Source of the DNA: Qipengyuania qiaonensis
GTDB lineage: Bacteria > Pseudomonadota > Alphaproteobacteria > Sphingomonadales > Sphingomonadaceae
Direction: 5' to 3'
Length of the DNA: 64,000 bases
Assembly (NCBI RefSeq): GCF_019711515.1
Contig: NZ_JAIGNO010000010.1
Location: 35,687 to 99,686 of the forward strand
Part shown: one piece after another, positions 16,905 to 24,959 of the stretch
Layout: the number at the start of each line of letters is the position of its first letter
Position numbering within the stretch: position 1 is the first letter of the stretch
The notes under the pieces: generated by a model
The model's input: the letters and a program-made list of their open reading frames with translations, nothing else
Told to the model about the DNA's origin: nothing
Database searches by the model: none
Position numbers and translations under genes: made by a program

Positions 16905-18446
16905 ATGAGCAGGAACGAAAAGCCCGATCCGAGCCGCGTGTCGCGGCTCGATGATTCGGTCGAACCCGGGGTGTGGCGCTATGCCCGGGCTACGCGTGCC
17001 AGCGTGATCGTCGATGCCGCGGATTATTTCGCCTTCATGCAGGACGCGATGCTCAGGTCGCGGCGGCGTATTCTGCTGATCGGTTGGGACTTCGACACCC
17101 GCATTCATCTGGAACGAGGGCGTCGCTGGTGGCAACGAACATGGAAGCGGGGCTATCCTTCGCGGCTCGGCAGTTTCATTGCCTGGCTGGCGCGGCATCG
17201 CAAGCAACTCGATATCCGGCTGCTGAAATGGAGTGTCGGCGCACTGTCCACTGTCGGTCGTGCGTCAATGTGGTGGGATCTTGCGCGCTGGGTACGGCAT
17301 CGCCGCATCACGTTCAGGTTCGACACCGCGCACCCGATCGGATGCACCCATCACCAGAAAATCGCCGTGCTGGACAACATCGTCGCCGTGTGCGGCGGGA
17401 TCGACATGACCGACAAGCGGTGGGACACGCGCGAACACAAGGAGGACGAGCCGCGCCGCAAGACCCCACGCGGGCAATCCTACGGCCCGTGGCACGATGC
17501 CACCATGATGATGGAGGGTGACATAGCAGCCGCTTTGGCCGATCTGGGATGCGATCGCTGGACCTGTGCCGGGGGCGGCGAACTGCCGAAGATCGCAGAC
17601 GGCCCAGGCAGCCCTTGGCCGGATGCCCTCTCCGCACAGTTCGAAGATGTGGAGATCGGCATTGCGAGAACGCGCGCCGCCTATCGCGACTGGGATGCGG
17701 TTGACGAGATCGAACAACTCTATCTCCAGCATATCGGTGGGGCAAAACGGTTCATCTATGCCGAAAGCCAGTATTTCGCCTCGCGCTCGATTGCCGAGGC
17801 GATCATCGCGCGGTTGCAGGAAGACGATCCTCCCGAAATCGTGATCGTACATCCGTGCAATGCGGACGGTTGGCTCGAGCAGCAGGCCATGGATCATGCC
17901 AGGGCGGAACTGGTGCGGGCGATAGAGCAGGCGGACACCAGGGGACGTTTTTCGCTTTGGTCGCCTTACGTCGGAAACACTCCGATCTATGTCCATTCCA
18001 AGCTGATGATCGTCGATGACCGGATACTGCGCATCGGTTCGGCCAATCTCAACAATCGTTCGATGGGGCTCGATAGCGAGTGCGATGTCTTCATCGATTG
18101 CGATCGGCCGGGCAATGCGCATGCGTGCGATGCGATATCGGCGATGCGCTATTCGCTTCTCGGCGAACATTGCGGCGTAGAGGAAGAAAGGGTTGGCGAA
18201 CTGCTCTCCCGCTACGGATCGATGGCGGGGCTGATCGACCACACGCAGAACGACAAGGAACGCACCCTGCGTCGCTACCATCCGCCCGATCTCAATGGCG
18301 TGGAAGAAACGCTTGCCCAAAGCGCCTTGCTCGATCCCGAGGATCCCGAGGACATGTTCGAGCCGTTTGCAAAGGGCGGGCTTTTCCGCAAGGGGAGCAG
18401 GCTTGCGCGGTTTCGCGAGAAAGTCAGGAGGTATCGAGGAAAGTGA
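16905..18446 (+). CDS. Phospholipase D / cardiolipin synthase-like protein
   Basis: Phosphatidyl-transferring or hydrolysing enzyme of the PLD superfamily. The 513-residue product has two HKD motifs: H150-x-K152 in THHQKIAVLDN and H364-x-K366 in YVHSKLMIVDD, the latter followed by IGSANLNNRSMGLDSE. The N-terminal ILLIGWDFDTRIHLERG and the DEPRRKTPRGQSYGPWHD insert are typical of the subgroup with phospholipase rather than cardiolipin synthase annotation. There is no transmembrane helix, which argues against ClsA-type synthase. The stop overlaps the GTG of folE (GTGA), so the two are translationally coupled. Confidence 0.88.
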   Translation: MSRNEKPDPSRVSRLDDSVEPGVWRYARATRASVIVDAADYFAFMQDAMLRSRRRILLIGWDFDTRIHLERGRRWWQRTWKRGYPSRLGSFIAWLARHRKQLDIRLLKWSVGALSTVGRASMWWDLARWVRHRRITFRFDTAHPIGCTHHQKIAVLDNIVAVCGGIDMTDKRWDTREHKEDEPRRKTPRGQSYGPWHDATMMMEGDIAAALADLGCDRWTCAGGGELPKIADGPGSPWPDALSAQFEDVEIGIARTRAAYRDWDAVDEIEQLYLQHIGGAKRFIYAESQYFASRSIAEAIIARLQEDDPPEIVIVHPCNADGWLEQQAMDHARAELVRAIEQADTRGRFSLWSPYVGNTPIYVHSKLMIVDDRILRIGSANLNNRSMGLDSECDVFIDCDRPGNAHACDAISAMRYSLLGEHCGVEEERVGELLSRYGSMAGLIDHTQNDKERTLRRYHPPDLNGVEETLAQSALLDPEDPEDMFEPFAKGGLFRKGSRLARFREKVRRYRGK

Positions 18447-19054
18447 GCAGTCTAGTTGGACCGGACGAGGACGATCCGCGGGGCAAGCCACCGGTGCCCG
18501 AACACGTCCAGAATGCAATTCGCACCCTGATCGAGTGGACCGGTGACGACCCGTCGCGGGAAGGCTTGCTCGATACGCCCAAGCGCGTGGCCAGGGCGTG
18601 GAAGGAATATTGCATCGGTTACGAGGAAGATCCGGCGCAACATCTCGACCGCGTGTTCGAGGAGGTGGGCGGCTACAACGAAATTGTGCTGCTGAAGGAT
18701 ATTCCGTTCCAGTCGCATTGCGAACACCACATGGCGCCAATCATCGGCAAGGCGGCGATCGCCTATCTCCCGAACGACCGGGTGGTCGGCATCTCCAAGC
18801 TGGCCCGGGTCCTGCACGGCTTCGCGCGCCGGTTGCAGGTCCAGGAACGGCTGACCGCCGAAGTGGCCGACTGCATCTGGGAGAACCTCCAACCGCAGGG
18901 CGTTGCCGTGGTCATCGATGCCCAGCACAGTTGCATGACGGCACGCGGCGTCCGCACCCCCGGCGTGGGCATGGTGACCAGCCGGATGATGGGAACGTTC
19001 CTCGAAGACCACCGCAGCCGCGAGGAAGTGCTCAAGCTGATGGGGTACGGCTAG
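18443..19054 (+). CDS. folE: GTP cyclohydrolase I
   Basis: Converts GTP to 7,8-dihydroneopterin triphosphate, the entry point to folate and pterin synthesis. The 203-residue product carries the FolE signatures: DPSREGLLDTPKRVARAW, the zinc-site segment FQSHCEHHMAP, the substrate loop VVGISKLARVLHGFARRLQVQERLT and QHSCMTARGV with the second zinc Cys. The start is GTG at 18443, overlapping the phospholipase stop; the frame is open for another 120 codons upstream but only as a shadow of the phospholipase gene. Pairing with a PLD gene has no obvious metabolic logic. Confidence 0.95.
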   Translation: MSSLVGPDEDDPRGKPPVPEHVQNAIRTLIEWTGDDPSREGLLDTPKRVARAWKEYCIGYEEDPAQHLDRVFEEVGGYNEIVLLKDIPFQSHCEHHMAPIIGKAAIAYLPNDRVVGISKLARVLHGFARRLQVQERLTAEVADCIWENLQPQGVAVVIDAQHSCMTARGVRTPGVGMVTSRMMGTFLEDHRSREEVLKLMGYG

Positions 19055-19122
19055 TCCCTATCGCAGCCGGCGATCCGATGCGAACGTTCGACGTACCCCA
19101 ACAGGACGAGAAATAGATGCAG

Positions 19123-19140
19123 GTCTGCTTGAAGGCAGAC
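19123..19140 (+). terminator. Small hairpin after folE
   Basis: GTCTGC (19123-19128) and GCAGAC (19135-19140) form a 6-bp stem with a TTGAAG loop, 69 bases after the folE stop. No T-run follows, so it is only a possible terminator for folE, in a 137-base gap convergent with the PepSY gene. Confidence 0.3.
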
Positions 19141-19191
19141 GCTGCAATGCCAACGATTGTCGATCTCGGCCAAGCCCGCCCAAGCAGGCTG

Positions 19192-20553
19192 CTAGCGCTT
19201 GATCAAGGCGACGATGCGATCAATCAGCCAGAGCGCAATCAGGGACAGCCCGAATAACGGCAGCATAAGCGCGAGAACGGCGATGGCAAAAATTATCGCG
19301 CCGCCAAGCCGTCGCTCATTTACCAAAGGCGCACCAACGGCTCCCGATGGCCGCCGTTTCAGCCACATTGTCACGCCCAGGATCGACAGACCGACAAGCG
19401 CCAGAGCGGTAACAAGACCGAGCAACTGGTTGGCAAGTCCAAACAGCTGGCCTTCGTGCCAGGCGATGCCGTAATTGATTGCGCGGTCAATCGGGTGCTT
19501 GTCGAAAAAATTGCTTCTCGACAGCTCGTTACCACTACGCGGATCGAAGGTGACGCTGCGAATGAGGGGGCGGTTCTGCGCTTCCGATTTCACCGTCCAG
19601 ACGTTTCCGGTAGGTGGCCCGAAGCGCTGCGGCGCATTGGGCGGCAGCACCAGTACCGGAAAGGCCATGTTCTCCGCCTCCGCGAATGCAACGATCAGGG
19701 CCAATGGCAGCGGTTTGCCTACAGAAGCCGTTGTCGATGCGGTTGCGGGAGGGTCTGTCATCTCGTCATGGTTATGCCCGCCATGGGCCTGTGCTGCCGG
19801 GACGAGCCAGTTTCCAGCATGCTCGTTTCTCGATACGGTCGCGCCTGCGCCGATTTTCCACTCTTGCGGTCCTTGCACCAGTCCAAGTTCGGTCCGGGCC
19901 CATTTGAACGCGCTGCCCCATGTCCCCGCCCAGGGCAGGCCGCTGGCAAGCATCACCAGGACCAGGCCGGCGATCCAGAAGCCCGTAACGCGGTGTAGGT
20001 CCTTGAGCAGCGGTCGTCCCTTCAGCGAGAGCCGCGGCCAGAAGGTGCCGGCTGCCTTGAACGGGCGCGGCCACCAGAGGTAAAGGCCCGTCAGGATCAT
20101 GACGATGGTCCAGCTCGCCGCCAGTTCGACCAATCGATCCCCCCATTCGCCCAACATCAGCGATCCGTGAAAGGTAGCAATCACGTTCGAGATCCGGTCG
20201 TCGGGCACGAGCGTGCCCAGCACTTGGCCCTGGGGCGATACGAACACTTCCGTCAGGCGATCATCGGGCATCCCAAGCTGGATCATGGCGGCATCACCAC
20301 GATTTTCGGGCAATCGATAGTGATTGAACCTGCCCTGCGGGTATGCCGCCAAGGCAGCGTCGAGCTGGCGATCGGGCGATACCGCGCCCTCCGCAGAAAG
20401 CCCGCGATAATCACGTTCTTCCCAACGATCGATCTGCGGCTTGAACAGATAGATGGCGCCCGTCGCCGAGAGGATCAGGATGAAAGGGAGAACGAATAGA
20501 CCGGCATAGAAATGCCAGCGCCAGAATGTGCGGTAGGTTGCGGTATCGGCCAT
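19192..20553 (-). CDS. PepSY-associated transmembrane protein
   Basis: Inner-membrane protein of the PepSY_TM family, often encoded beside TonB-dependent receptors and thought to act in periplasmic reduction or processing of iron complexes. The 453-residue product has a first membrane helix FYAGLFVLPFILILSATGAIYLF, a PepSY-type periplasmic region, helix pairs around 135-160 and 190-210, and three C-terminal helices (LLGLVTALALVGLSILGVTMWL; AIIFAIAVLALMLPLFGLSLIALWL). A His-rich loop (AQAHGGHNHDEMTD) sits in the periplasmic part and could bind metal. AGGAGG precedes the ATG. It follows the TonB receptor gene by 13 bases and is surely co-transcribed. Confidence 0.88.
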   Translation of the reverse strand: MADTATYRTFWRWHFYAGLFVLPFILILSATGAIYLFKPQIDRWEERDYRGLSAEGAVSPDRQLDAALAAYPQGRFNHYRLPENRGDAAMIQLGMPDDRLTEVFVSPQGQVLGTLVPDDRISNVIATFHGSLMLGEWGDRLVELAASWTIVMILTGLYLWWPRPFKAAGTFWPRLSLKGRPLLKDLHRVTGFWIAGLVLVMLASGLPWAGTWGSAFKWARTELGLVQGPQEWKIGAGATVSRNEHAGNWLVPAAQAHGGHNHDEMTDPPATASTTASVGKPLPLALIVAFAEAENMAFPVLVLPPNAPQRFGPPTGNVWTVKSEAQNRPLIRSVTFDPRSGNELSRSNFFDKHPIDRAINYGIAWHEGQLFGLANQLLGLVTALALVGLSILGVTMWLKRRPSGAVGAPLVNERRLGGAIIFAIAVLALMLPLFGLSLIALWLIDRIVALIKR

Positions 20554-20566
20554 GATCGTCCTCCTG

Positions 20567-22567
20567 TCAGAACCGCGCGCGTACGCCGCCGAAGACGGCG
20601 CGGCGTTCGACCGGATAGAAGATTGCCGAGGTCGGAGTCGCAGTGATGGCCGCGCTGATGTCGCCTACCGCTTTCTCATCGAACAGGTTTCTCGCATCAA
20701 GGAAGAGGTCGATACGGTCGGTGACCGTCGCTCCGGCGGTGAGGCCTACCAGCGCATATCCATCGGTCTCGAGCGTGTTGTTGTAATCCGCCCACGCTCC
20801 TTCTGGCACCCATTCAACATTGGGCGCGACATGCAGAGCGTCGGTGCCGAGCCGCAGTTCCGCGCGATAGACATGCTCGGGCACGACCGGCAGGCGGTTG
20901 TCGCCATATTGCGCATCATCGCGGAAGCGGAAGTCGCTGTATTGATATACCTGTCGCAGTTTCAGCCATTCTGTGAAGTTCAGCGCCAGTGCCGCCTCGA
21001 CACCCTGGTGCAGCGTCTCATCGGCATTGAAGGTCGATGCGGGAATGTCGGGCCCGACATCGAATTGCAGCAATTCACCGTCGATATCGGCGCGATAGGC
21101 GGCAAGATCCCATTCGACGATTCCGGCTTGACCGCGTGTGCCGATCTCGAACGTCCAGGCACGCTGCGGATCGAGGTTCACGAAGCTCGCCACCTGCGCC
21201 AGTTCGATGAAGCCGGGAAACTCGACCGAGCGGCTGTAATTGGCGAAGAGCTGGATATCCTGCGAAGGCTCGAACAGCACGCCGAATTTGGGTGAGAAGG
21301 CGTCGAACTCGGCGCGGCCGGTGATGTCGGTGGCTCCGCCCATGAAGCTGTTGAAGGTCTGGTGCTGCTCACGCACGCCATCGGCATAGATGCCGCCGGC
21401 GATCAGCTGGAGCTGTTCGACCGGGCGATAGCGAAGCTCGCCATAGACGTTCGCGGTTCGCGCATCCTGTTTGGCATCGAAAGTCCGCGCGCCGCGTTCG
21501 CCATCGATGTTCACGAACCGCTTGGAATGGGTGTCGCCGAAGCGCGCCTCCCCGCCGAGCCTGAATTCGAACGGACCGCTGGCATAGTCGAAACGGGCAT
21601 AGAAGCCGCGATCTATCGATTCCTGATCGACGACCTGAAAGATCGGGTGGTATAGCGACTTGGCATTGAGGAAAACGCCTGTGTCGAGCTGGCCATTGGC
21701 GAAGCTGAAGCGGGTGCGGTTCTGGAGCCGGAGCGAATCGATATCGCGTGCCTGATCGTTGACGAAGTTCCCCGTCTTCGGTTCGCTCGCCACCGTTTCC
21801 AGATCGAGCGCGCCCGGTATCTCCTGGTTTATGTTGTTGATGCTGGCATAGGTGCGGTTTTCGATGGTGTCCGCAAGTTGCAGCCCGACGTTTCCGTGAA
21901 AACGCAGGCTGTTGCGCTTGGCATGGTCGCGGTCGCCGTCCGAACTGTCGTAGCTCAGCGCTGCCCACACATCGCCCGGTCCGCTCTGCGCCCCGTAGGA
22001 TACGAGACCGCGATAGGTATCGAAGCTGCCGACATCGCCACGCAGGTAAAGGCCCTCGGCCGTCTTGCCAGTCGGTGTTACGCCGTTGACCGCTCCGCCC
22101 AGCGTGCCCGATCCGAAGCGAAGCGCATTGGCTCCGCGATAGACTTCGAGATAGTCGAAGAAAATCGGTTCAAGTTCTTGAAAGTCTCCATTGTCATCGG
22201 CGAGATTGATCGGGATACCGTCCTGCAGCAAAGTAATTCCGCGCATGTGAAAGCCGCGCGACAGGCCCGATCCGCGGATCGAGATGCGCACTTCCTGTCC
22301 GTAGCGCGGCTGGAGATAAACGCCTGGAGAAAAGGCGAGCGCATCACGCAGGCTGACCGGGGATTTGTCGGCGTATTCTTCATGCGTGACGATGTCGGTT
22401 CCGCCCGGGGTACTGGCGGCACGTTTCTCGGCCTCGTCGGAAGAGCTGCGGCCCGTGACGATAATGGTGGGGTCCTTGTCCTCCAGTGTTCCGCCATCGG
22501 TCTCGGCAAAAACGGGAGTGGCGCTGGCCAAGATGGCCACGCCGAGTGAGAGGTATGAAATTTTCAC
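20567..22567 (-). CDS. TonB-dependent outer-membrane receptor (siderophore type)
   Basis: Energised outer-membrane importer. The 666-residue product has signal peptide LSLGVAILASATPVFA, a TonB-box-like segment PTIIVTGRSS, and a plug domain (SLRDALAFSPGVYLQPRYGQEVRISIRGSGLSRGFHMRG..., YRGANALRFGSGTLGGAVNGV), followed by a 22-strand-type barrel ending VERRAVFGGVRARF with the terminal Phe expected for outer-membrane insertion. The GTG start at 22567 has GGAG 7 bases upstream; the frame is open to 22789, but that part shadows the DUF2946 gene. Next to a PepSY protein, iron-chelate import is the likely role; the ligand is not identifiable. Confidence 0.9.
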   Translation of the reverse strand: MKISYLSLGVAILASATPVFAETDGGTLEDKDPTIIVTGRSSSDEAEKRAASTPGGTDIVTHEEYADKSPVSLRDALAFSPGVYLQPRYGQEVRISIRGSGLSRGFHMRGITLLQDGIPINLADDNGDFQELEPIFFDYLEVYRGANALRFGSGTLGGAVNGVTPTGKTAEGLYLRGDVGSFDTYRGLVSYGAQSGPGDVWAALSYDSSDGDRDHAKRNSLRFHGNVGLQLADTIENRTYASINNINQEIPGALDLETVASEPKTGNFVNDQARDIDSLRLQNRTRFSFANGQLDTGVFLNAKSLYHPIFQVVDQESIDRGFYARFDYASGPFEFRLGGEARFGDTHSKRFVNIDGERGARTFDAKQDARTANVYGELRYRPVEQLQLIAGGIYADGVREQHQTFNSFMGGATDITGRAEFDAFSPKFGVLFEPSQDIQLFANYSRSVEFPGFIELAQVASFVNLDPQRAWTFEIGTRGQAGIVEWDLAAYRADIDGELLQFDVGPDIPASTFNADETLHQGVEAALALNFTEWLKLRQVYQYSDFRFRDDAQYGDNRLPVVPEHVYRAELRLGTDALHVAPNVEWVPEGAWADYNNTLETDGYALVGLTAGATVTDRIDLFLDARNLFDEKAVGDISAAITATPTSAIFYPVERRAVFGGVRARF

Positions 22568-22634
22568 GGTTATTCTCCGGGCGCCGTGCCCGCAATCCGG
22601 GCACAGCGCTATTGATCTGAAAATGCTTGGTTTT

Positions 22635-23048
22635 TCAGATTGCCGAAGGTGGCCCGCGAAGCGGAGGCCGGAGAAATCTTGCAGGAGCGGAACTGAGAAC
22701 TGCGAGCGGGGCGAGGCCAAGGACCAGAATTGCCGCGAGTGCCGTCGCAAGAAGTTCGGCCGAAGCCCCGCCGGTGGCGTGCTGCGCAAGCGCGGAGAAC
22801 GCGCACTTCGGTTCTTTTTTGTCCTGGGAAGAGTCCTTGCCAGTCCGATCCTCTTCGAAGGGGATCGAGATGAAGGCCGCGGAACGCTCGCCCGTCGTGC
22901 CGTGGCAGATCGACACTTCGATTAGCTTCTCGGACGAGGCCGAAACCATATATCCTGCCGGCACCGCCGCCTTCAGCAATAGCACGGCCATGAGGAACAG
23001 CGTCCCCACAAAGGCGTGTTGCCGGGCAAAGGCGCGAAGCTTTCCCAT
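22635..23048 (-). CDS. DUF2946-like membrane-associated protein
   Basis: Short protein (137 residues from ATG 23048; an ATG at 23069 is also possible) with an N-terminal hydrophobic segment (FVGTLFLMAVLLLKAAVPAGYMV). A polar periplasmic-type stretch contains two Cys (VSICHGTTGE, PKCAFSALAQH), followed by a second hydrophobic helix (LLATALAAILVLGLAPLAVL). The pattern fits DUF2946, whose members are commonly found with TonB receptors and metal-handling genes. It is the first gene of the minus-strand run with the receptor and PepSY protein, 67 bases upstream of the receptor. Metal or heme binding by the CH motifs is conjecture. Confidence 0.65.
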   Translation of the reverse strand: MGKLRAFARQHAFVGTLFLMAVLLLKAAVPAGYMVSASSEKLIEVSICHGTTGERSAAFISIPFEEDRTGKDSSQDKKEPKCAFSALAQHATGGASAELLATALAAILVLGLAPLAVLSSAPARFLRPPLRGPPSAI

Positions 23049-23192
23049 TGCCGCGCCCGTTAGAGCCACCGACTGTCGATGTCACTAACCCAATTGATCG
23101 CCAAGGCACTGACCGTGGAGGTTTGGCCTCAACCCGCTGGCCACCGCGCCGAAAACTTTCCTACACGGGCGAATTCTGCTCCAAACTGGCGG

Positions 23193-23648
23193 ATGCCGAA
23201 GCGCCCCGCCCATCGTGTCCGTCGTCGCCCGCCATTCTTCCATTCCGTGCCCCTGCGCGGACGCTGTGACGGGCGGAGCGTCGTGCGGCAATGCGGGTTC
23301 CTCGCCCAGCTCTATGTTACCGGATCGGTCAGTGCGGCGGCGCGGCATGTCGGGATGTCGCGGGCGACGGCCTATCGCCTGCGCGAGCGGACCGATGCAG
23401 AAGGATTCGCCTTCGCCTGGGACCATGTGCTGACACCGCCGGGAACGGGCCATGTCAGGCGTCCGAAGCCGGACTGGCGGAAGGTGACAGTTGAGGACCT
23501 GATCCGGCGTGCCGAATACGGGCTGGTGCAGCCGGTCGTCTATCGTGGGCGGATGGTCGGCATTCGCCGAAAGCCCGACATTTCCGCGGCTTTGCGGCTG
23601 ATGCGCAGGGCTGCTGTGTTGCCGATATACGACGGGGCGGGACCGTAA
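23193..23648 (+). CDS. Small helix-turn-helix protein, function unknown
   Basis: A 151-residue protein belonging to a group I recall from sphingomonads without an assigned function. A very basic N-terminus (KRPAHRVRRRPPFF) is followed by a helix-turn-helix pattern, QCGFLAQLYVTGSVSAAARHVGMSRATAYRLRER, resembling resolvase/transposase-type HTH domains. A C-terminal segment has WRKVTVEDLIRRAEYGLVQPVVYRGRMVGIRRKPD. The ATG at 23193 matches the place where the basic segment begins; the frame is open from 23079. It is divergent from the DUF2946-receptor operon, so it could regulate it, but no operator was identified. The TAA stop lies in the loop of the terminator hairpin. Confidence 0.72.
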   Translation: MPKRPAHRVRRRPPFFHSVPLRGRCDGRSVVRQCGFLAQLYVTGSVSAAARHVGMSRATAYRLRERTDAEGFAFAWDHVLTPPGTGHVRRPKPDWRKVTVEDLIRRAEYGLVQPVVYRGRMVGIRRKPDISAALRLMRRAAVLPIYDGAGP

Positions 23649-23658
23649 GTCCCGCCCC
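23634..23658 (+). terminator. Perfect 10-bp hairpin overlapping the HTH gene stop
   Basis: GGGGCGGGAC (23634-23643), loop CGTAA, GTCCCGCCCC (23649-23658). The loop contains the TAA stop of the HTH gene. A T-containing stretch (GAATTTTAAAAA) follows about 8 bases later. Confidence 0.7.
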
Positions 23659-23670
23659 TTCGCGAATTTT

Positions 23671-23701
23671 AAAAACAGCCCCCGTCGGTGTCAGCCGGGG
23701 C
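23671..23701 (-). terminator. Intrinsic terminator of the peroxiredoxin gene
   Basis: Read on the minus strand, GCCCCG (to 23701) pairs with a GGGGGC arm ending at 23678 around a GCTGACACCGA-type loop, followed by TG and five T residues (complement of 23671-23675). It starts 12 bases after the peroxiredoxin stop. Confidence 0.7.
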
Positions 23702-23713
23702 GGGTTTGAGAGC

Positions 23714-24193
23714 CTAGAGCTGGCCGAGCATATGCTCTGCGCTGGAGACCGAGAAATCGCCGGGTGCCTCGACATTGAGCTGGGTGACGACGCCGTCTTC
23801 GACGACCATCGAGTAGCGCTGCCCGCGCTTGCCCATGCCGAAGCCCGAACCGTCCATCGTCAGTCCGACCGCTTCGGCGAAATCGCCATTGCCATCGGCC
23901 AGCATGGTAATGTCGTCCGATCCTGCCGCGCTCTTCCAGGCACCCATTACGAAGGCATCGTTGACGGCAGTCGCTACGATCTCGTCGACACCCTTGGTTT
24001 TGAGCTCTTCCGCCTTCTCGACATAGCCGGGAAGATGGCGGGCAGAGCAGGTCGGAGTGAACGCGCCGGGGACCGAGAACAGGGCCACTTTCTTGCCCTT
24101 GAAATAGTCGGCCGAGCTCACCTGTTCGGGACCGTTCTCGGTCGCCTTGACCAGAGTTATATCGGGCAGTTTATCGCCCACCGAAATCGTCAT
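23714..24193 (-). CDS. Peroxiredoxin, Prx5/glutaredoxin-dependent type
   Basis: Thiol peroxidase reducing hydrogen peroxide and organic hydroperoxides. The 159-residue product carries the Prx5 active site PGAFTPTCS with peroxidatic Cys49. No other Cys is present, so it is a 1-Cys form needing an external thiol reductant. VNDAFVMGAW and KRGQRYSMVVEDGVV are family signatures. The protein has no signal peptide and is cytoplasmic. It is monocistronic with its own terminator. No OxyR-type site was recognised upstream. Confidence 0.94.
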   Translation of the reverse strand: MTISVGDKLPDITLVKATENGPEQVSSADYFKGKKVALFSVPGAFTPTCSARHLPGYVEKAEELKTKGVDEIVATAVNDAFVMGAWKSAAGSDDITMLADGNGDFAEAVGLTMDGSGFGMGKRGQRYSMVVEDGVVTQLNVEAPGDFSVSSAEHMLGQL

Positions 24194-24369
24194 GTCAGAA
24201 ACTCCGTCTATCCCATCCGTGCCGCGAGTTAAGGCCGTATCCGGTCCCGTGCAAGCTCTGCCAACCGGTTAATTTCGCTTTACCTCGCTACTTTAAATTG
24301 TCGTAAACTCCTTGGTCGATCTTGGTCTCATGCGGGCGACGGGACGCGCCCGCCAGGGAGACCGGGGAC

Positions 24370-24834
24370 ATGAACTTTGCCAAGATTTTCGCCACTGCCG
24401 CCAGCGCCGCGGCCATTGTGCTGACACCTGCGCCGGTACTGGCCACGGGATCGAGCGAAGCCGAGAATATTCGTCGCCTCGACATCATGTTGATGGTGAC
24501 TTCGCTGCGCTGTCGTATGGGGGCCGACGATTTCCAGCCGCACTATCGTGAATTTTCGGCCAATCACCTCTCAACCTTGAACACGGCGGCGCGCAGCCTG
24601 GAAGCGGGGCTGGTCGCCCAGCACGGTGCCAGGGGGGCCAAGCGCGCGCTCGACCAAATCAGCGTCCGCATGGCCAACGAATACGGGCAGGGACATCCGT
24701 GGCTCGGTTGCGGCGAGCTGAAGCAGATCACCTCTGATCTGGCAGTATCGCGCGATCCTGCCGCAGTCGGATTTGCGGCAACCGAACTGCTTGCCGCGTC
24801 GCCGCGGATCGGGGGCCGTTTCGCGGCGCGCTGA
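24370..24834 (+). CDS. Exported hypothetical protein upstream of ahcY
   Basis: A 154-residue protein with a probable signal peptide (AKIFATAASAAAIVLTPAPVLA, cleavage about residue 25). The mature part is helical and polar (RRLDIMLMVTSLRCRMGADDFQPHYREF ... NEYGQGHPWLGCGELKQIT) with two Cys, probably disulfide-linked in the periplasm. The start at 24370 follows GGGAGACCGGGGAC; an earlier start at 24322 would place charged residues before the signal helix. No characterised family recognised. Its proximity to ahcY (125 bases upstream, same strand) may be conserved but gives no function. Confidence 0.72.
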   Translation: MNFAKIFATAASAAAIVLTPAPVLATGSSEAENIRRLDIMLMVTSLRCRMGADDFQPHYREFSANHLSTLNTAARSLEAGLVAQHGARGAKRALDQISVRMANEYGQGHPWLGCGELKQITSDLAVSRDPAAVGFAATELLAASPRIGGRFAAR

Positions 24835-24891
24835 AGCCCTTTCCGATCGGGGGCGAGCGAGGGCGGTTGCTCTCGCTATCGGGAGGGGCTA

Positions 24892-24919
24892 GGGGCGGCG
24901 CCGATACGGCGGCCGCCCC
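24892..24919 (+). terminator. Very stable hairpin between the hypothetical gene and ahcY
   Basis: GGGGCGGCGCC (24892-24902) pairs with GGCG-G-CCGCCCC (24908-24919) with a single bulged G and a 5-base loop, followed by GTTTCCC. It may terminate the upstream gene or act as a leader structure for ahcY, whose GTG is 40 bases away. Confidence 0.45.
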
Positions 24920-24959
24920 GTTTCCCTTGCGGTCACCAAGCTGAAAGCCGAGGATCTTC

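Noticed and set aside
22568..22634. Cobalamin or other riboswitch upstream of the first TonB receptor
   Set aside because: Only 67 bases separate the receptor from the DUF2946 gene, too short, and no B12-box-like sequence is seen.
24835..24959. Known SAH or SAM riboswitch upstream of ahcY
   Set aside because: The hairpin is strong, but the conserved cores of these RNAs are not visible; recorded only as a structured leader.
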